A stretch of 60,000 nucleotides of DNA from Liolophura sinensis. Taxonomy: Eukaryota > Mollusca > Polyplacophora > Chitonida > Chitonidae. This document shows positions 1 to 11,303 of this stretch, one piece after another. Positions within the stretch are counted from its first letter, which is position 1, and every line of letters begins with the position of its first letter. The position numbers and the translations under genes were made by a program. The stretch is from assembly GCF_032854445.1 (NCBI RefSeq), contig NC_088299.1, forward strand, positions 6,487,001 through 6,547,000, in the 5' to 3' direction. Under the pieces are notes generated by a model. The model was not told where the DNA came from, did not search any database, and was given only the letters and a program-made list of their open reading frames with translations.

Positions 1-37
1 ACTGGTAATCACAGGAGATGGTGGTTTGGAGCCAGTT
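1..37 (-). CDS. spire: spire exon, start only (cut by window edge)
   Basis: On the minus strand a good acceptor (CTGGGTTTGTTTCAG) lies at 38-52. The next base completes the Gly codon left open by the exon at 1163, and the remaining 36 bases read TGSKPPSPVITS without a stop. A Pro/Ser-rich stretch is expected after the zinc finger in Spire. The exon continues beyond base 1, so its end and the last CxxC are not visible. Confidence 0.7.
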
Positions 38-1162
38 CTGAAACAAACCCAGGAAACATATGGTCAAGAGTTCTACAAAAACAGAAGTTTGTATGGGTTT
101 CATTATCGTTTTCTTAATATGCAATTTACCGTACAAAAAAGCAGCCAAATGATGAATACACTGGAGTAATAATGTATAAACAAACAAAAGTTGATGTATG
201 CAACATTAGTGCGAGGAAACTATTTGTGTATGAAAAGGGCACCAAGCCTGGAAAGTCTTGAGTGATATCCCTCCATTTGTGCACGAAAATGGGCACAAAG
301 CTTGGAGAGCCTTAAAAGAAACATCGCCCTGTACCAGGTATAATACCTGGCAAATTACAGTCATGACCGAAATGTTACCATGCTTTTTTTCAAAGTTTGG
401 TTACATGTTTTAAAGTTAGTACCTGATAGTCTATTCCCAAAAATTTACCTCAAAGAAGCACAAAATCCACAGTAGCAGCAACATCCCTTAAGAAGATGGT
501 TACATGTTAAAGAACAAAATAGTCTCACTAACAGCATTATCATTATGAGAATTACACTTTCCAAATATGGCAACTAATTCTGAAGTTGACAAATGGATGA
601 AAGCACTCCTGAAATGCCTGACCAGGTTTCTAACCAGCTACCTTCCAGTCTAGGCCCTATTTGACAGCAGTACATGTTAACTGTCCAGACCAGTTCACCA
701 ACAGGCCTCCCTCAGAAAACAGAACTACACAAATTGTTGGAGATAATGACGATTACAACAGTCTTACTTCAAACCACTGTCAAAATGGTAACTCTTGAAA
801 AACTTACATAGCAATAACAATTTACACGTATAAAACTTCTTCATTGAGCTAACAATGCACATAGTGAAGAAAATATGTGGTATTTTACCTGAAATTTATA
901 ATTTTTGAAGTGGCACATTCTGCCTTGTTCTGACCGATCCATCAACCTTATAGAACCACTGAAGTGTTTTTGCTGTTCAGTTAGATTACTTTTTCTTATC
1001 AGAAAAAAACAAACTTGGCATCCAAAACATTCTTTTAGGACCTATATGTGCGTCTAAAAATACTGTTATCCAGGCACAAACTGTAGGTGAAATACAATAT
1101 GTAGTCAGGGCATGTTTGTCCAAACTGAACTTGCTTACTGTCAGATAACATCAAATACTCAC
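38..1162 (-). other. spire: spire intron (1.1 kb)
   Basis: It is bounded by the donor GTGAGT of the exon at 1163 and the acceptor before base 37. I see only AT-rich unique sequence, with no SINE, array or additional coding segment. Confidence 0.7.
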
Positions 1163-1263
1163 CCGACAAACTTAGTAAGGAGATCCTGACCCTCAGGGGT
1201 GAGGGGGGTAGGGCTCAGAGTGTACACAGGGATTTTCTCAAAACGATCTGTTGGCACATTCAT
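1163..1263 (-). CDS. spire: spire exon, conserved segment after the zinc finger
   Basis: The exon is 101 bp, with acceptor TTTTTCCAG and donor GTGAGT. It starts in phase 0 and ends with two bases of a Gly codon. It encodes MNVPTDRFEKIPVYTLSPTP and LTPEGQDLLTKFV. The preceding exon ends CLRK, so the join reads CLRK-MNVPTDRFEKIPVYTLSP, matching the family pattern CCKKM-x-LPS-x-x-x-x-x-P-IF-SLGP. The Met is internal. Confidence 0.94.
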
Positions 1264-2042
1264 CTGGAAAAAAAGAGCATTACAGTTCACTGGTGACTTA
1301 TAGGTTGTTTTCCTGCCTCGATTATTAGATTCATTTAATGGTGATAAGTAAATGTTCACAGCAGAACTGGTCCGTTTATGACAGAGGTAAATACACTCGA
1401 AATCAGGTGTCAGTCCAAGGATTTGCATTCAATCATTCGACTCGTGTCTTACACCATACTCAAGAATATTTCACTTACACAATGCCAGCCAGCATTATGT
1501 TGGGAAACCATGACCATCCACACCGCAGATTGCTGGCAGACATTCCCATGTACAGCCAACAGAGGAGAGGAAGCCAACATGAGCTGGACTTGAACTCACA
1601 GTGACCGCATTAGTCGCAGGCTCCTGGGTTATTGCTCTCCGTGAGCATGCCAACCACAAGGACACCTAGTGGCATTGGGGGCTGTGCATTTGATAAAATC
1701 CGGCATGATGACTCATTTTTAACACCTAATGCTATAGCTAAGCAATATTTTGTAATAAGTCCTAATATCTTGTAATATCTTATGTAATATCCAAATTTTC
1801 CCATTTATTTCAGTTGTCTATTACAGTGAACTTCTCAGTAGAAGAGAAGTGAACAGGCTCTTTGATAAACTACTCCACCTGATATTTTGTGGTGTCAACA
1901 AAAACAAATTTTTTTTTTTAAATTTTCATTTTTTGCTGTCATTTTTAAATGTTTTACAAACAAGGACAACCACTGATAACCTTACACAAGATATTTTCAG
2001 AGGGTCAAAGTTTTACTTGGCTTACATGTAGAATGCACATAC
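1264..2042 (-). other. spire: spire intron with a decayed SINE
   Basis: The only recognisable content is a family-A SINE copy at about 1437-1665, described separately. The rest is AT-rich with a short T-run near 1909. Confidence 0.85.
1437..1665 (-). mobile_element. tRNA-derived SINE, family A, decayed
   Basis: On the plus strand the reversed 3' module is readable (CATACTCAAGAATATTTCACT, then CCAGCATTATGTTGGG), followed by the central part (GAGGAAGCCAACATGAGCTGG) and a degraded tRNA-like head. The A-rich tail is lost. It has several indels against the intact copies at 31976 and 43263. Confidence 0.85.
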
Positions 2043-2144
2043 CTTTCTGAGACACTTGTTACAGACGGTTCGCTTACACAACCGACATTTTGTGCCCCAC
2101 TGACCAAACAAGGTAAACCGCGTGGTTTTACAGGTAAAACAGAG
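2043..2144 (-). CDS. spire: spire exon, modified FYVE zinc finger
   Basis: The exon is 102 bp, 34 codons, phase 0 on both sides, with acceptor GTTTTCAG and donor GTATGT. It encodes LCFTCKTTRFTLFGQWGTKC then RLCKRTVCNKCLRK. Three CxxC pairs are visible (CFTC, CRLC, CNKC), spaced 14 and 4 residues apart. Together with the TRFTLF turn this is the Spire mFYVE pattern. The fourth zinc-binding pair expected further C-terminal would lie beyond the left edge. The finger binds acidic membranes without the usual PI3P selectivity in studied Spire proteins. Confidence 0.97.
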
Positions 2145-2386
2145 CTGAAAACACAAACATTGCACCAAGTAATTTTCATTAATAATTACAATAGCACTTA
2201 CACTGAAGACATCATTATTGTATAAATCATTCAGACTGTCAGTGTGTACAATATTACTGTAATACTGCAAATGTTTTCGTGACAAAGAAAAGACTAACAC
2301 GAAAAACCATTAAACACTGTCCATAAAAATAGTTCAATTTAACTTTGGAGAATTTTTTTGACCTAGTAAAACGAATTTCAAACTTT

Positions 2387-2451
2387 AGATTCTATGGTGG
2401 CCTTTTCTGACCATATGGCCATTTGCAGACCAGTGAATCACCATAGAATCT
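2387..2451. repeat. stem-loop, 13-bp perfect arms
   Basis: AGATTCTATGGTG at 2387-2399 is the exact reverse complement of 2439-2451; the loop is 39 bp. Weaker pairing continues outward (TTCAAACTTT against TGATGTTTTGAA). It lies in the intron between the FYVE and SPIR-box exons. Confidence 0.75.
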
Positions 2452-2801
2452 GATGTTTTGAACCCATTTTACCTCTTTTGGAAAAATATGGAAAGAAACC
2501 GTTTCGTAGTTTATCATCTGATATATACAAGTACTTCATTTTGCTATTTTCTTTACCTTTCAATGTTTTTTTTTTCTTTTTTCTTTGGTAACAGGCAGGC
2601 AAAGAAATGGTCACTTTCGGTTTAAGCCTTGATGTTAGAAAACATCAAATAAGAACTTAGTGCTATAAGCAATATATGAGTGTTTATAAATTACATTTAA
2701 AGTTCTCCTAAAATATGTAAAAGGCTGAAGAAATAGAGCAGTTTACAAATATTTTGCTGTCATTTTGGCAGTCGTAGTAGTACAAGACCTTTAAGAATTA
2801 C

Positions 2802-2939
2802 CTTGACTTTAGAAATCTGGTTATAAAGGAATGGCTGATTAGAGAGGCTCTCCAATTCAGCTTTGGTTAAAACTTCGCGGATGTGCATCACTTCATCCAA
2901 CCTCAGGGACAGACACTCTACTGGGTTCTGCCATTTTTT
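2802..2939 (-). CDS. spire: spire exon, SPIR box
   Basis: The exon is 138 bp, 46 codons, phase 0 on both sides, with acceptor TAATTACAG and donor GTAATT. It encodes KKWQNPVECLSLRLDEVMHI, then REVLTKAELESLSNQPFLYN and QISKVK. PVECLSL-x-L-x-EVMHIR-x-VL-x-KAELE is the Spire-family-specific SPIR box, a helical segment related to Rab-binding regions and implicated in vesicle targeting together with the adjacent zinc finger. Confidence 0.97.
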
Positions 2940-5180
2940 CTGTAATTATAAAAAAAAAAAAACATATCACGTTTTATCAATACTTATATTTTTTGGCATT
3001 ACATGTTTTTCTTATAGGAAAACACAGAAAGGTTTGGAAGGAAACTCCCCTGCTTCACTTAATATACTACTATTAAAAAGTTTCTGACAATAAACATTAA
3101 TGTGGCTAGTTGTTCTTTCCCTTTTTTTTTCCTTTTTGGGAGGGAGAGAGGGGGGCACACCAAGGCAGCAATAATTCAATAAAAACATATATTTGGACTC
3201 AAGATACGTTCTACGATATTTGTCAAAATGCTGAAGAGATAAATACAACAATCTGAACAGAAATTTTCAGAACCTTTACATGTATTTAGATATCTACATT
3301 ATCTAAATGCAAGACGAAAGAATGGATAAATTTAAAATCGAAGTGGGGCCAATATGAAAGCAAAGTTTACGTATTGTTAAATACAAAATCGTACAATGTA
3401 TGCATCTCAACACTTCTGCCAGCACTTGTGGTTTTCCACACCACACAAAGTGCAGCTCTCACCCCTCTTGCATATTCATGTCTTAATTAAAAGTACATTA
3501 AGTGCACCTCAAACCTCTTGCATGTTCATGTGGTTGCATAAGTTCAAAAGTACATTAAGTGCACCTCAAACCTCTTGCATGTTTGTGTGGTTGCATACGT
3601 TCAAAAGTACATTAAGTGCACCTCAAACCTCTTGCATGTTTGTGTGGTTGCATACGTTCAAAAGTACATTAAGTGCACCTCAAACCTCTTGCATGTTCAT
3701 GTGGTTGCATAAGTTCAAAAGTACATTAAGTGCACCTCAAACCTCTTGCATGTTTGTGTGGTTGCATACGTTCAAAAGTACATTAAGTGCACCTCAAACC
3801 TCTTGCATGTTTGTGTGGTTTGCACACCCAGAAGAGCAAAAATGAACTTACAACCTAACACAAACCACACCATAAAAAAACAGACACACTGCATGTCACC
3901 CTCAGAGCTTATTTCTCCCATCATGCCAGGATGTTATGGTGGGTATTTACTTGCATGTGTGTCACCAAAATACAACCAGAAAGAAAGAGGTGTTTCATAG
4001 ACATTAAGATAGAGGTACAGGTATAACATGGCTAAACAAAGCCCTATATCATGTATATCCCCAAAATACCTATTAACTCACATCAACATCTACATATCTT
4101 CTTCCACAATCCCCCACTCAATGACTTACTCCCATGCAAAACTACCCCACAATTTCATTCCCCTGTGACATGCTCACATGTCAGATGGCAAAATTAATCT
4201 TCCTTTTTTTTTTTCCTCAAAGGATAACGCCTCACATACACTATTCAGGTTTTCCACATAAACCCACAGCCAAATATTCCATATAGTTGAGAATGACATT
4301 AAAACCTTAAATCTATTTTGTAGAAAAATAGTTATATGTGAAACAAACTACAGAGGAGGACAGATATTATATCATCTCTTGTTTTGGAATACAAAACTAA
4401 AATTTAAACTAAGCACTACAATGTATATTTATACAGGAGCTAATCAAAATAAACAGGTTTAACTTTAATACATTATTTGTTAAGCTATAAGCGTGAACTT
4501 TTTCACATAAAAATGAGCTGACTGTTGCACTGAATGTTATTATAGAGCTCACAACACAGTTATAATTATTGATGAAAGAATAATTAAAGCAATGAAATGG
4601 ATGAGATAATGGTACCAGCATGGTGATGAAGCAATAGGAAAGCCATAGGAGAAAAGCACTCAAATTGCAAAATCCAGATGTAGTTTACCGTGTACGTTCT
4701 GTATAAGTCGATATACCCCTTATAACAAAATGTTAAAAAATAAAATGTATTTTTTAGATTACTTTTGACTCCAAGGCAAGCCATATATATATATTAATAT
4801 AAAGTTTTCTGCGCTGAGTGCAAATAAAACATTCAGTGCATAAATTTAATAATCAGGCCAACAAATAATTTCTCTAAATTGTCTCCCTTTAATAGTACCA
4901 ATTATCTCCCTTTCTACAAAAGACCAATTATATATACATGAACAAATTTAACATACAAATTCTCACTCAGTCGTGACAAACAAAAAACACTGTTTACTTT
5001 CCTTGTATTATGTCTAGAAATTACCACCCGACTGACTACCGGAGAAAACACATTTGCTTGCCTTTGGAGCATCAAACAACAAATTTACATTTTTCTACAA
5101 CTTTTAACAAAAGTGGGATATCATTAAGAAGGCAAGACAGTTAGTTTACATACCCCAGAGGGTATGAAAGAGGTACTTAC
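2940..5180 (-). other. spire: spire intron with 57-bp minisatellite
   Basis: It contains the 57-bp array at 3491-3826 and otherwise AT-rich unique DNA with homopolymer runs (A-runs near 2950, T-runs near 3122 and 4203). No mobile element was recognised from 3830 to 5180. Confidence 0.8.
3491..3826 (+). repeat. 57-bp minisatellite, six units, ABBABB order
   Basis: AAGTACATTAAGTGCACCTC recurs at 3491, 3548, 3605, 3662, 3719 and 3776, an exact 57-bp step. Two variants occur: A (TTCATGTGG...CATAAG) and B (TTTGTGTGG...CATACG), in the order A B B A B B. Because 57 is a multiple of three, an apparent 149-codon frame (3396-3845) runs through it; I regard that as a by-product of the repeat and not a gene. 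Confidence 0.95.
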
Positions 5181-5608
5181 AGGTACAGGGCGACAGTCTT
5201 CGCAGGGAGCAGTGGATTGGGAGTGAGATTTTCTTGGGCATTCCGTTTTCCAACTTACATGCATAAGCTCAGAGGCATTCAACTGAGAGAGATTGTTGGC
5301 TGTCTTGTCATGCGCGTGATCAGAGCAACACGACAGGCGAGAATGAGAAAGATTGTTTGTTGGGGTCCTGTCAGGCACAGAGCCAGGAGACAAAGAGCAT
5401 GCTCCATTCACTGGCGTTCTCGACTCGCTGCCCTTCTCAGTGGCATCCTCATGCTCAGGTATGCTGTCCTGCGGCGAGCGTCTGAAACGCGACCATGGCC
5501 AACTGAAGCCGCCATTAGCTGGTACCTTTCCTGGGGACTCGCAAACGGTGATGCTGTGTCGTCTTGCTAGTTTCTTTTCTGATCGGTTAGCTATCAAATC
5601 ATCCACAG
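5181..5608 (-). CDS. spire: spire exon, long Ser-rich linker with RRHS motif (428 bp)
   Basis: This is the largest exon found: acceptor CTTTTTCAG, donor GTAAGT. Two bases complete an Ala codon from the previous exon, and the remaining 142 codons end in phase 0 at RPVP. It opens AVDDLIANRSEKKLARRHSI, and the RRHS basophilic-kinase-type motif also occurs in the linker of vertebrate SPIRE1. The rest is disordered-looking, rich in Ser, Thr, Pro and Asn, with scattered Cys and no recognisable fold. The frame continues directly into KKWQNPVECLSL of the SPIR-box exon. Confidence 0.85.
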
Positions 5609-6969
5609 CTGAAAAAGAAATGCAACTTATACCACTACATGCTTTTTCTAACACTGTGTCCAACATGTTGAAAATTTTCTTTAAAGGAGAAGAAAATTTA
5701 AATATCAATCAAATACCACTGAAAAGAGTACGCATTTCCTCACAGGTGCATGCCATAAAAAAATTCTAATATGTACCTCAAGTTGATATATTACAAATAA
5801 AGTCAGTGCCAAAATCCGCTGTGGGCACCTTCATTTTGCCTAAGAACTAGTCCTGAAGTCTTCTGTGTTAGGAGGAGAATTGCCATCGGAAAACGCCAAA
5901 GTGCAGTTCGTACCTTTCCAGTAGAACTCTTCTGCCCAGAAGGTAGCGAACAGTACAGTTCGTTTTCCGCCTGACAATTGGGAAACTTGAATGCTGGACA
6001 AAGATTCCGAGTTTACATGATGGATTCAACGATTTATGCCAGCTTTGCCGTTTTCAGGCTTTTATGTGCATGGCGAGGAAAAATCACAAAATTATGCAGC
6101 AGGTACCACTAGATAGAAAAAGATGTGCTCTTTTCCACCTATAGGGTCATTTTTTAAAGTTTTCTTCTCCTTTAGCGGCGCTTTTCAATGGATTTAAGAA
6201 ACACTGAAGTACTGTATATTAGTGCTGTACAGAAGGGCGCGGTGAAGTTGGCCACTTCCATTATCGCGATATTATAGTGTTACAATATTAAGAAATGTAG
6301 CATTTGATGGTACTAGATGCAATTTGTGATGTATAGAGTAGGAACATTATATTTTATTTATTTATTTTATTTATATTTTTGATTGGTGTTTTACACCGTA
6401 CTCAAGAATATTTCACTTATACGACGGTGGCCAACATTATGGTGGGAGGAAATCGGGCAGAGAACAGAGGAAATGCACGTTGCTGCCAGACCTTCCCACT
6501 TACAGCCAGAGAGGAAGCCAGCATGAGCTTTACATGAACTCACAGTGACCACCTGGGTGAGAGGATCCTGGGTCATTACGCTGCGCTAACGCGCTAACCA
6601 ACTGAGCCACAGAGGCCCCAGGAACAATATATATAGCCAGTGAAAATAACATAACCAAACCTTCCCACGTGTGAGGTACAAATCTGCACACCATAAAACA
6701 GGTGGACAAGTGATGTTCAAATCAACAAACAAATGACTGAGCAAAAGCCCACACAGGCATCGTCAAAGGCTTATATTACACAACTCGCTATTACAGGCAT
6801 CAAGGACTTAAAAGCCGGGCATATGCTACATAATTTTTTGTGGACTTTACAAACAATACCACATCTAATATCCTCTAACTGTCCACATCAAATGGTTTCT
6901 GATCACATTTAAATGTACCCAGGTAAACATCATTTTGAGGCTTCCTGCACCAGTGACCACACAACATAC
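5609..6969 (-). other. spire: spire intron with one full-length SINE
   Basis: It contains the SINE at 6353-6619. Elsewhere it is unique sequence, with somewhat higher GC at about 5860-6060, but I found no exon there with consistent splice sites and phase. Confidence 0.75.
6353..6619 (-). mobile_element. tRNA-derived SINE, family A, full length, with target-site duplication
   Basis: It runs, reading plus, from the TTTATTTATT tail (the element's reversed 3' end) through GGTGTTTTACACCGTACTC and the central part, to the reversed tRNA head ending AACTGAGCCACAGAGGCCCC. Flanks AGGAACATTATAT (6340-6352) and AGGAACAATATAT (6620-6632) are a 13-bp target duplication with one mismatch. Confidence 0.93.
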
Positions 6970-7126
6970 CTGTCTCTCTCCAGGTGACGGAGGACACGGG
7001 TTTAGGAGTGGTGGGTGGGGACAGGGAGGTGAGAGGGGACAGCGGGGTTGGGATGATCCGAGTCCGTGCCTGATCCTCATCATCATCCGTTGTGGTTTCG
7101 TTAACCGCGTCCAGCTCGTCCTCTTC
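6970..7126 (-). CDS. spire: spire exon, acidic and proline-rich linker
   Basis: The exon is 157 bp, phase 0 at the start and one spare base at the end, with acceptor ATTGTCAG and donor GTATGT. It encodes EEDELDAVNETTTDDDEDQA followed by a Pro/Ser/Thr stretch (IIPTPLSPLTSLSPPTTPKP) and VSSVTWRET. Low-complexity acidic then Pro-rich sequence is usual for the Spire region between WH2-D and the SPIR box. The vertebrate myosin-V-binding motif also lies in this part of the protein; I see no clear counterpart. Support is splice sites plus matching phase on both sides. Confidence 0.82.
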
Positions 7127-7812
7127 CTGACAATACCAATTGTAAATAATCAGAACCTCACACAAACACAGGTTGGACTGGAAGTGGTCATTAGCTCAAT
7201 GGCAGGTGAGACATGCAAAAGACAGGTGAAATAAACAATTTATTTAATCTAGGTTATATACATGGATTGTTTTCCCCACACACGTTCTACACATTTTTAT
7301 ACAGGGAGAAAATTCATTATTCCCCTTACAGCAATCAGTCAATTAACCAAAAAAAAAAAAAACTTCCCACAGCAGCCTGCCAAACTATCAGCTGGGCAAC
7401 TTTCTGACCTGAAAACCTCTGAACCTCTAAAACTTTAAACACTTAGGCCAAGCCAAAATCCTGTCAGACTTTGACCCGACAGCCTTCTGACATGGCAAAC
7501 TTCCATCCTGAAAACCTCTTTTGCCAAGCTTGCAGCTTTGCTATCTTCTAGTCTGAAAATCTTTGAGCTTGGCCAACTTGGAACTTGGTAATAATCTAGC
7601 TGGCAGAACAAACATTCAGCTTTAATTGGCCACATTTTTACTTGAAAACATTCTGGCATGCCAACTTATACCTTGGCCACATTCTGGCCTCAAACCCTTC
7701 TGCTATAACAATCTTCCAGCCATCACCGATGCAATACAGAGACAAATCATCATTAAGAGTAATCCCAGTCACACTGTCATTAAAGCAACCAGACGGAGCA
7801 CTATTTACCCAC
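7127..7812 (-). other. spire: spire intron (0.7 kb)
   Basis: AT-rich, with a 12-base A-run near 7350 and a loosely repetitive stretch at 7400-7690 (recurring variants of CTGAAAACCTCT and CTTGGCCAACTT). No mobile element was recognised. Confidence 0.7.
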
Positions 7813-7937
7813 CTCCAGTTCAGTACTGCTGTTGAGGAGGAGAGAGATATCAGGCTTGATCACTTGTCTTACACGTACAGGGACATCTCCTTCATCGTCA
7901 CTGTCACTATCAAATATCCTCGTTCGAGAATTCTCCA
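7813..7937 (-). CDS. spire: spire exon, WH2-D region
   Basis: The exon is 125 bp, with acceptor CATCCTACAG and donor GTGGGT. Its first two bases complete a Val codon started in the preceding exon, and it ends in phase 0. It encodes ENSRTRIFDSDSDDEGDVPV, then RVRQVIKPDISLLLNSSTEL E. Basic-hydrophobic RVRQVIKPDISLLL followed by Ser and acidic residues fits the divergent fourth WH2 motif of Spire (R-x-LL-x-AP-x-LAELD in vertebrates). WH2-D is the least canonical motif in the family, so the functional label is less certain than the exon itself. Confidence 0.88.
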
Positions 7938-8338
7938 CTGTAGGATGGGATAAACAAATAGTTACGACTCTACTACAAAAGTTGTTTTTATTTTGTGAGT
8001 GATTTCTGATTATGACCTCAGACAACACTAAAAGAAAAAAAAAACAGATAATAAATTAATGGTTACATTCTAATGAATAGCATTAATCTTTGTTTTGAAG
8101 CAGGGAATGGAAAATGGTGCTATATCAACTGGGTCATGAAACATTTGCACAAAAAAAATTGTTTTGCATCACTAACAGTAATTAAACACATTTTATTTCA
8201 TAAGAAAACATACATGCCAAATATATGCTTTTCTTAAAAAGGTTTAAAAACTTATCACATTTCTCCTTTATTCAATAGTTGTTCACTGCATGTAAATATG
8301 CACACAAGCTATTTGTACATTCAATTTTTATCTCTCAC
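7938..8338 (-). other. spire: spire intron (0.4 kb)
   Basis: AT-rich sequence between the WH2-C and WH2-D exons; no repeat or further signal recognised. Confidence 0.75.
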
Positions 8339-8462
8339 CGTGTGATTTCGCTTCTGGCGATTTTAATGGCTTTAGTTTGGGCTGTCCACGAATAGCATCC
8401 ATTAATTTCTCTCTCTCATTCAGTTTCTTGGGAGGAGCTGCTGACAACACCCTGTCTTTTAC
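8339..8462 (-). CDS. spire: spire exon, WH2-C
   Basis: The exon is 124 bp, with acceptor CCCTCAG and donor GTGAGA. It begins in phase 0 and ends with one base of a split codon. It encodes VKDRVLSAAPPKKLNEREKL then MDAIRGQPKLKPLKSPEAKS H. The PP-x-x-x-L-x-ER-x-x-L-x-x-I helix followed by KLKPLKS matches the third Spire WH2 motif. Joined to the WH2-B exon it gives [13 protein letters not shown], continuous with the family, so no exon need be missing in the 23-kb intron between them. Confidence 0.93.
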
Positions 8463-8840
8463 CTGAGGGTTATATAAAAAGAAGAAACATTAAGAAAAGC
8501 TTGTTGGCCATGGCAAAATAATTCAATTTGTAACCATCGAAAGGTTAAGAATGTATCAATAACGCTATATATCTTGGTTGTTTCACTTTACGTCTGAAAA
8601 AGTAGAAAGACTGTAATGTTGGAAGTAACACTGGAAAAGGTATGTACAGGCTAACACACGTCTGATGATGCAGATTTATCACATCTAGTCGCCTACTACC
8701 CACCATTCACACTGCTAATGGAGAAACTGCATATTTTTTCATCCCACAAGGAGGCGCTGGTGTGAAGCAGGACCTCCAGCCATTGTAAGAGTGGATAGTT
8801 CATTTGTAACGTAATGTCTGCACCGTTATAATGTATCAGC

Positions 8841-9117
8841 GTCTGTTGTAACGTTGTACTGTCTTTAATGTGACGTCATCATTATGAAAGGAACATTTGG
8901 CATTAATATATGACGTCAAGGTCCTGCTTCAGGGCGTCTGTTGTAACGTTGTACTGTCTTTAATGTGACGTCATCATTATGAAAGGAACATTTGGCATTA
9001 ATATATGACGTCAAGGTCCTGCTTCAGGGCGTCTTGTAACATTGTACTGTCTTTAATGTGACGTCATCATTATGAAAGGAACATTTGGCATTAATATATG
9101 ACGTCCAGGTCCTGCTC
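8841..9117 (+). repeat. 95-bp tandem repeat carrying CRE-type palindromes
   Basis: Units start at 8841, 8936 and 9031 (95-bp step), and the third is slightly shorter. Each unit has two TGACGTCA sites, at 8871, 8911, 8966, 9006 and 9059; the sixth (9099) is changed to TGACGTCC. Units also share GAAAGGAACATTTGGCATTA. The flanking TGAAGCAGGACCT at about 8765 is the inverse of AGGTCCTGCTTCA in the units, suggesting that the array grew from a small inverted-repeat element. Confidence 0.93.
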
Positions 9118-10916
9118 ATCCAAGTGTGGTATGTACAAAGGCAGATTCAGAAGCATACAATTAGGAATTAGAGTAATAACTTGGATGCCAGTTTTTCTTA
9201 TAAGAAATCGATCAAACTTCACAAATAAATTTTAACTGGCCCTTTAAGGCAGATGAATAAATCAGATGAACAAAATATCTCAGAAGATAGCTATTTTAAT
9301 GAAAAAAAATTTTTGGTCTTATTTCCTAAATCCTAGACTCTCAGACTGGTATTACTGAGGCGGATATATGCGACTGTGTAACCGTTCTCCCAGTCATTTT
9401 CCCACAAACCACCTAAACTGAGATATACAATAGCTTCTCTTCACCCCTGGGTCATGATGCCACATTTATGTCTTTTCATTCCACTGAATACCTAAGAAAA
9501 TTGCTCACTTCAGCTGTTGGATGAATGAGACTAAAGGTCCAACAGATCACTTTAGGGGTCAATTGCTGTTGACAAGGCAACTGTGTTCTCCTTAAATGAA
9601 GGTACAATCTTACAGACGCTTGTATCACCTTCACCACAAAAGAGCTCCAAAACTGTGACCAACCTATATCAGCAGTTAATCTATTTATAGAGAGCTTTCA
9701 AGTGATCCTAAGTGATTCAGTAATGTGGACGGTTTTGTTGACAGCCCCTCATGTACATGCACTTTGAAGCCATAAAATTGCAGAACTGGCACGATTTACA
9801 GGTATGTGGCCTGGGTGTCTTTGGCACATCTCCTAATAGCTATAGTCCATGCAAACACTAAATAAATGACCTTCAAGAAACTTGCAACTTATACAAAGCA
9901 CTTTGAGTGTGTATGCATTTTCAAAATGCTGTGTGATACACATCTAAAACATTGGCTAGCTGCTAATAATTACACAAAATCCTTAAAACACTTAAGACAC
10001 ACTAAAATTCTTCTACATCTACTTTTATGACATAAAAAGCCATCACAACCACTCATCTTTTCAAGGTAAGTGTAACATATGTTTTGCTCACATACTCTAC
10101 CTTTACCATTGTTAATAATGTGAAATAGTTATAGCGAATAAGCTAAAACTCACAAATGCCATCCTTAATTTACTTTTCAGTATATACATAAATGAAACTG
10201 TGCCTGGCGTAGTAATCCCTGTTTTGTGGGCTCCAAGAAGTGCCCACGGCTGGTCATTGGAATGCTGGTCATTGGTTTAAATATCTGAGCATTGTGTGAG
10301 ATTTCTGTCAGAATGGCTAACCCTGAAGCCCTGCACACAGAATCCTTGTAACAGTGGTCATGGAGCATATAGAAGATAAGATAATCATGTGGAATGAAAG
10401 TCTGTGTGTAAATGGTGAAGAGGAAATAGGCTTAGTCATTGTGTGTCCACACTCAGGCGCTGTGTTGACCAGGTCAAACAGCGTCAACATGCAAACTCGC
10501 TCTAATACAACAGACTTCCTCCTTCAACGGAAATACTTACAAACTACGCCAGCAGAAGCTCATCATCATCTAAGATCAAGACAGATGTCTTTCTGATGCG
10601 ACCTAAGTTTTACTGTCACTGCTACATTCTGGGTCAGTTTCCTGTTTTCATTTTCTCATCTGCTTTTCGCCTGTTTGTTTATGAGGACGTCTTCCATTGT
10701 AAACTACACAAGTGTCATCTCCAATTTACATGCATGTATCCAGCAGCAGATTGATTTTGTTGTAATCAGAAGAGGGCCTGTCCCAATTCTTCAACATTTT
10801 CATCCTCCTCAGCAGCCAATATTATGAAACATTTGGTTAGAACTATGGGGTGTTAAGAGAGATAATTTGCAGTTTTATGAAGCTTGCATCATTAGTGACA
10901 CAAACACCCAGCACTG

Positions 10917-11128
10917 TTTGTTAGTGCACTATCAATCACCCAGTCACATTATACTGACACCAGGCCAACCAGTCCTGTTTCTTTGCTCTATAACCTCTGC
11001 AGCACTGAGCACTAAGCCAGGCAACAGCACTTATCATTTTTAAAGTGTTTGGTATGACCTGACGCTGGTTTGATCCCAGGTCTTCTGACCTCGAGGGGGA
11101 CCCTTTAACCAATTAGGCCACCAAAGCC
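10917..11128 (-). mobile_element. tRNA-derived SINE, family B, 5' two-thirds, decayed
   Basis: Read on the minus strand, it begins with a tRNA-like head: box A-like TGGCCTAATTGG (about 11118) and box B-like GGGATCAAACC (about 11075). A body follows that, on the plus strand, includes CATTATACTGACACCAGGCC, CACTGAGCACTAAGCC and AAAGTGTTTGGTATGACC. I recall this body from a SINE common in molluscs whose 3' part is the GTGAGTGCTTGGGGTTTAA module seen at 15739 and 23699. Confidence 0.75.
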
Positions 11129-11303
11129 ATTGGGTTGGGTTATACGATTGACAAGGGGCTAATTCCCTTTAGAATTTTTCACTCATTTGACAGGATTCAT
11201 TTCAGGGCAGGAAGAAAAATCACTGCCCTTCACCAGGTATATGTTGCTGAGACTGCTAACCTCTGGGTTTAAAACTGCATCTGAACCAGCAAGAGGTAAA
11301 TTT

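Noticed and set aside
3396-3845. 149-codon plus-strand frame as a gene
   Set aside because: Read-through of the 57-bp array; it begins and ends just outside it.
5217-5769. Plus-strand frames of 117 and 138 codons
   Set aside because: They are antisense shadows of the 428-bp spire linker exon, which has matched splice sites and phase on the minus strand.
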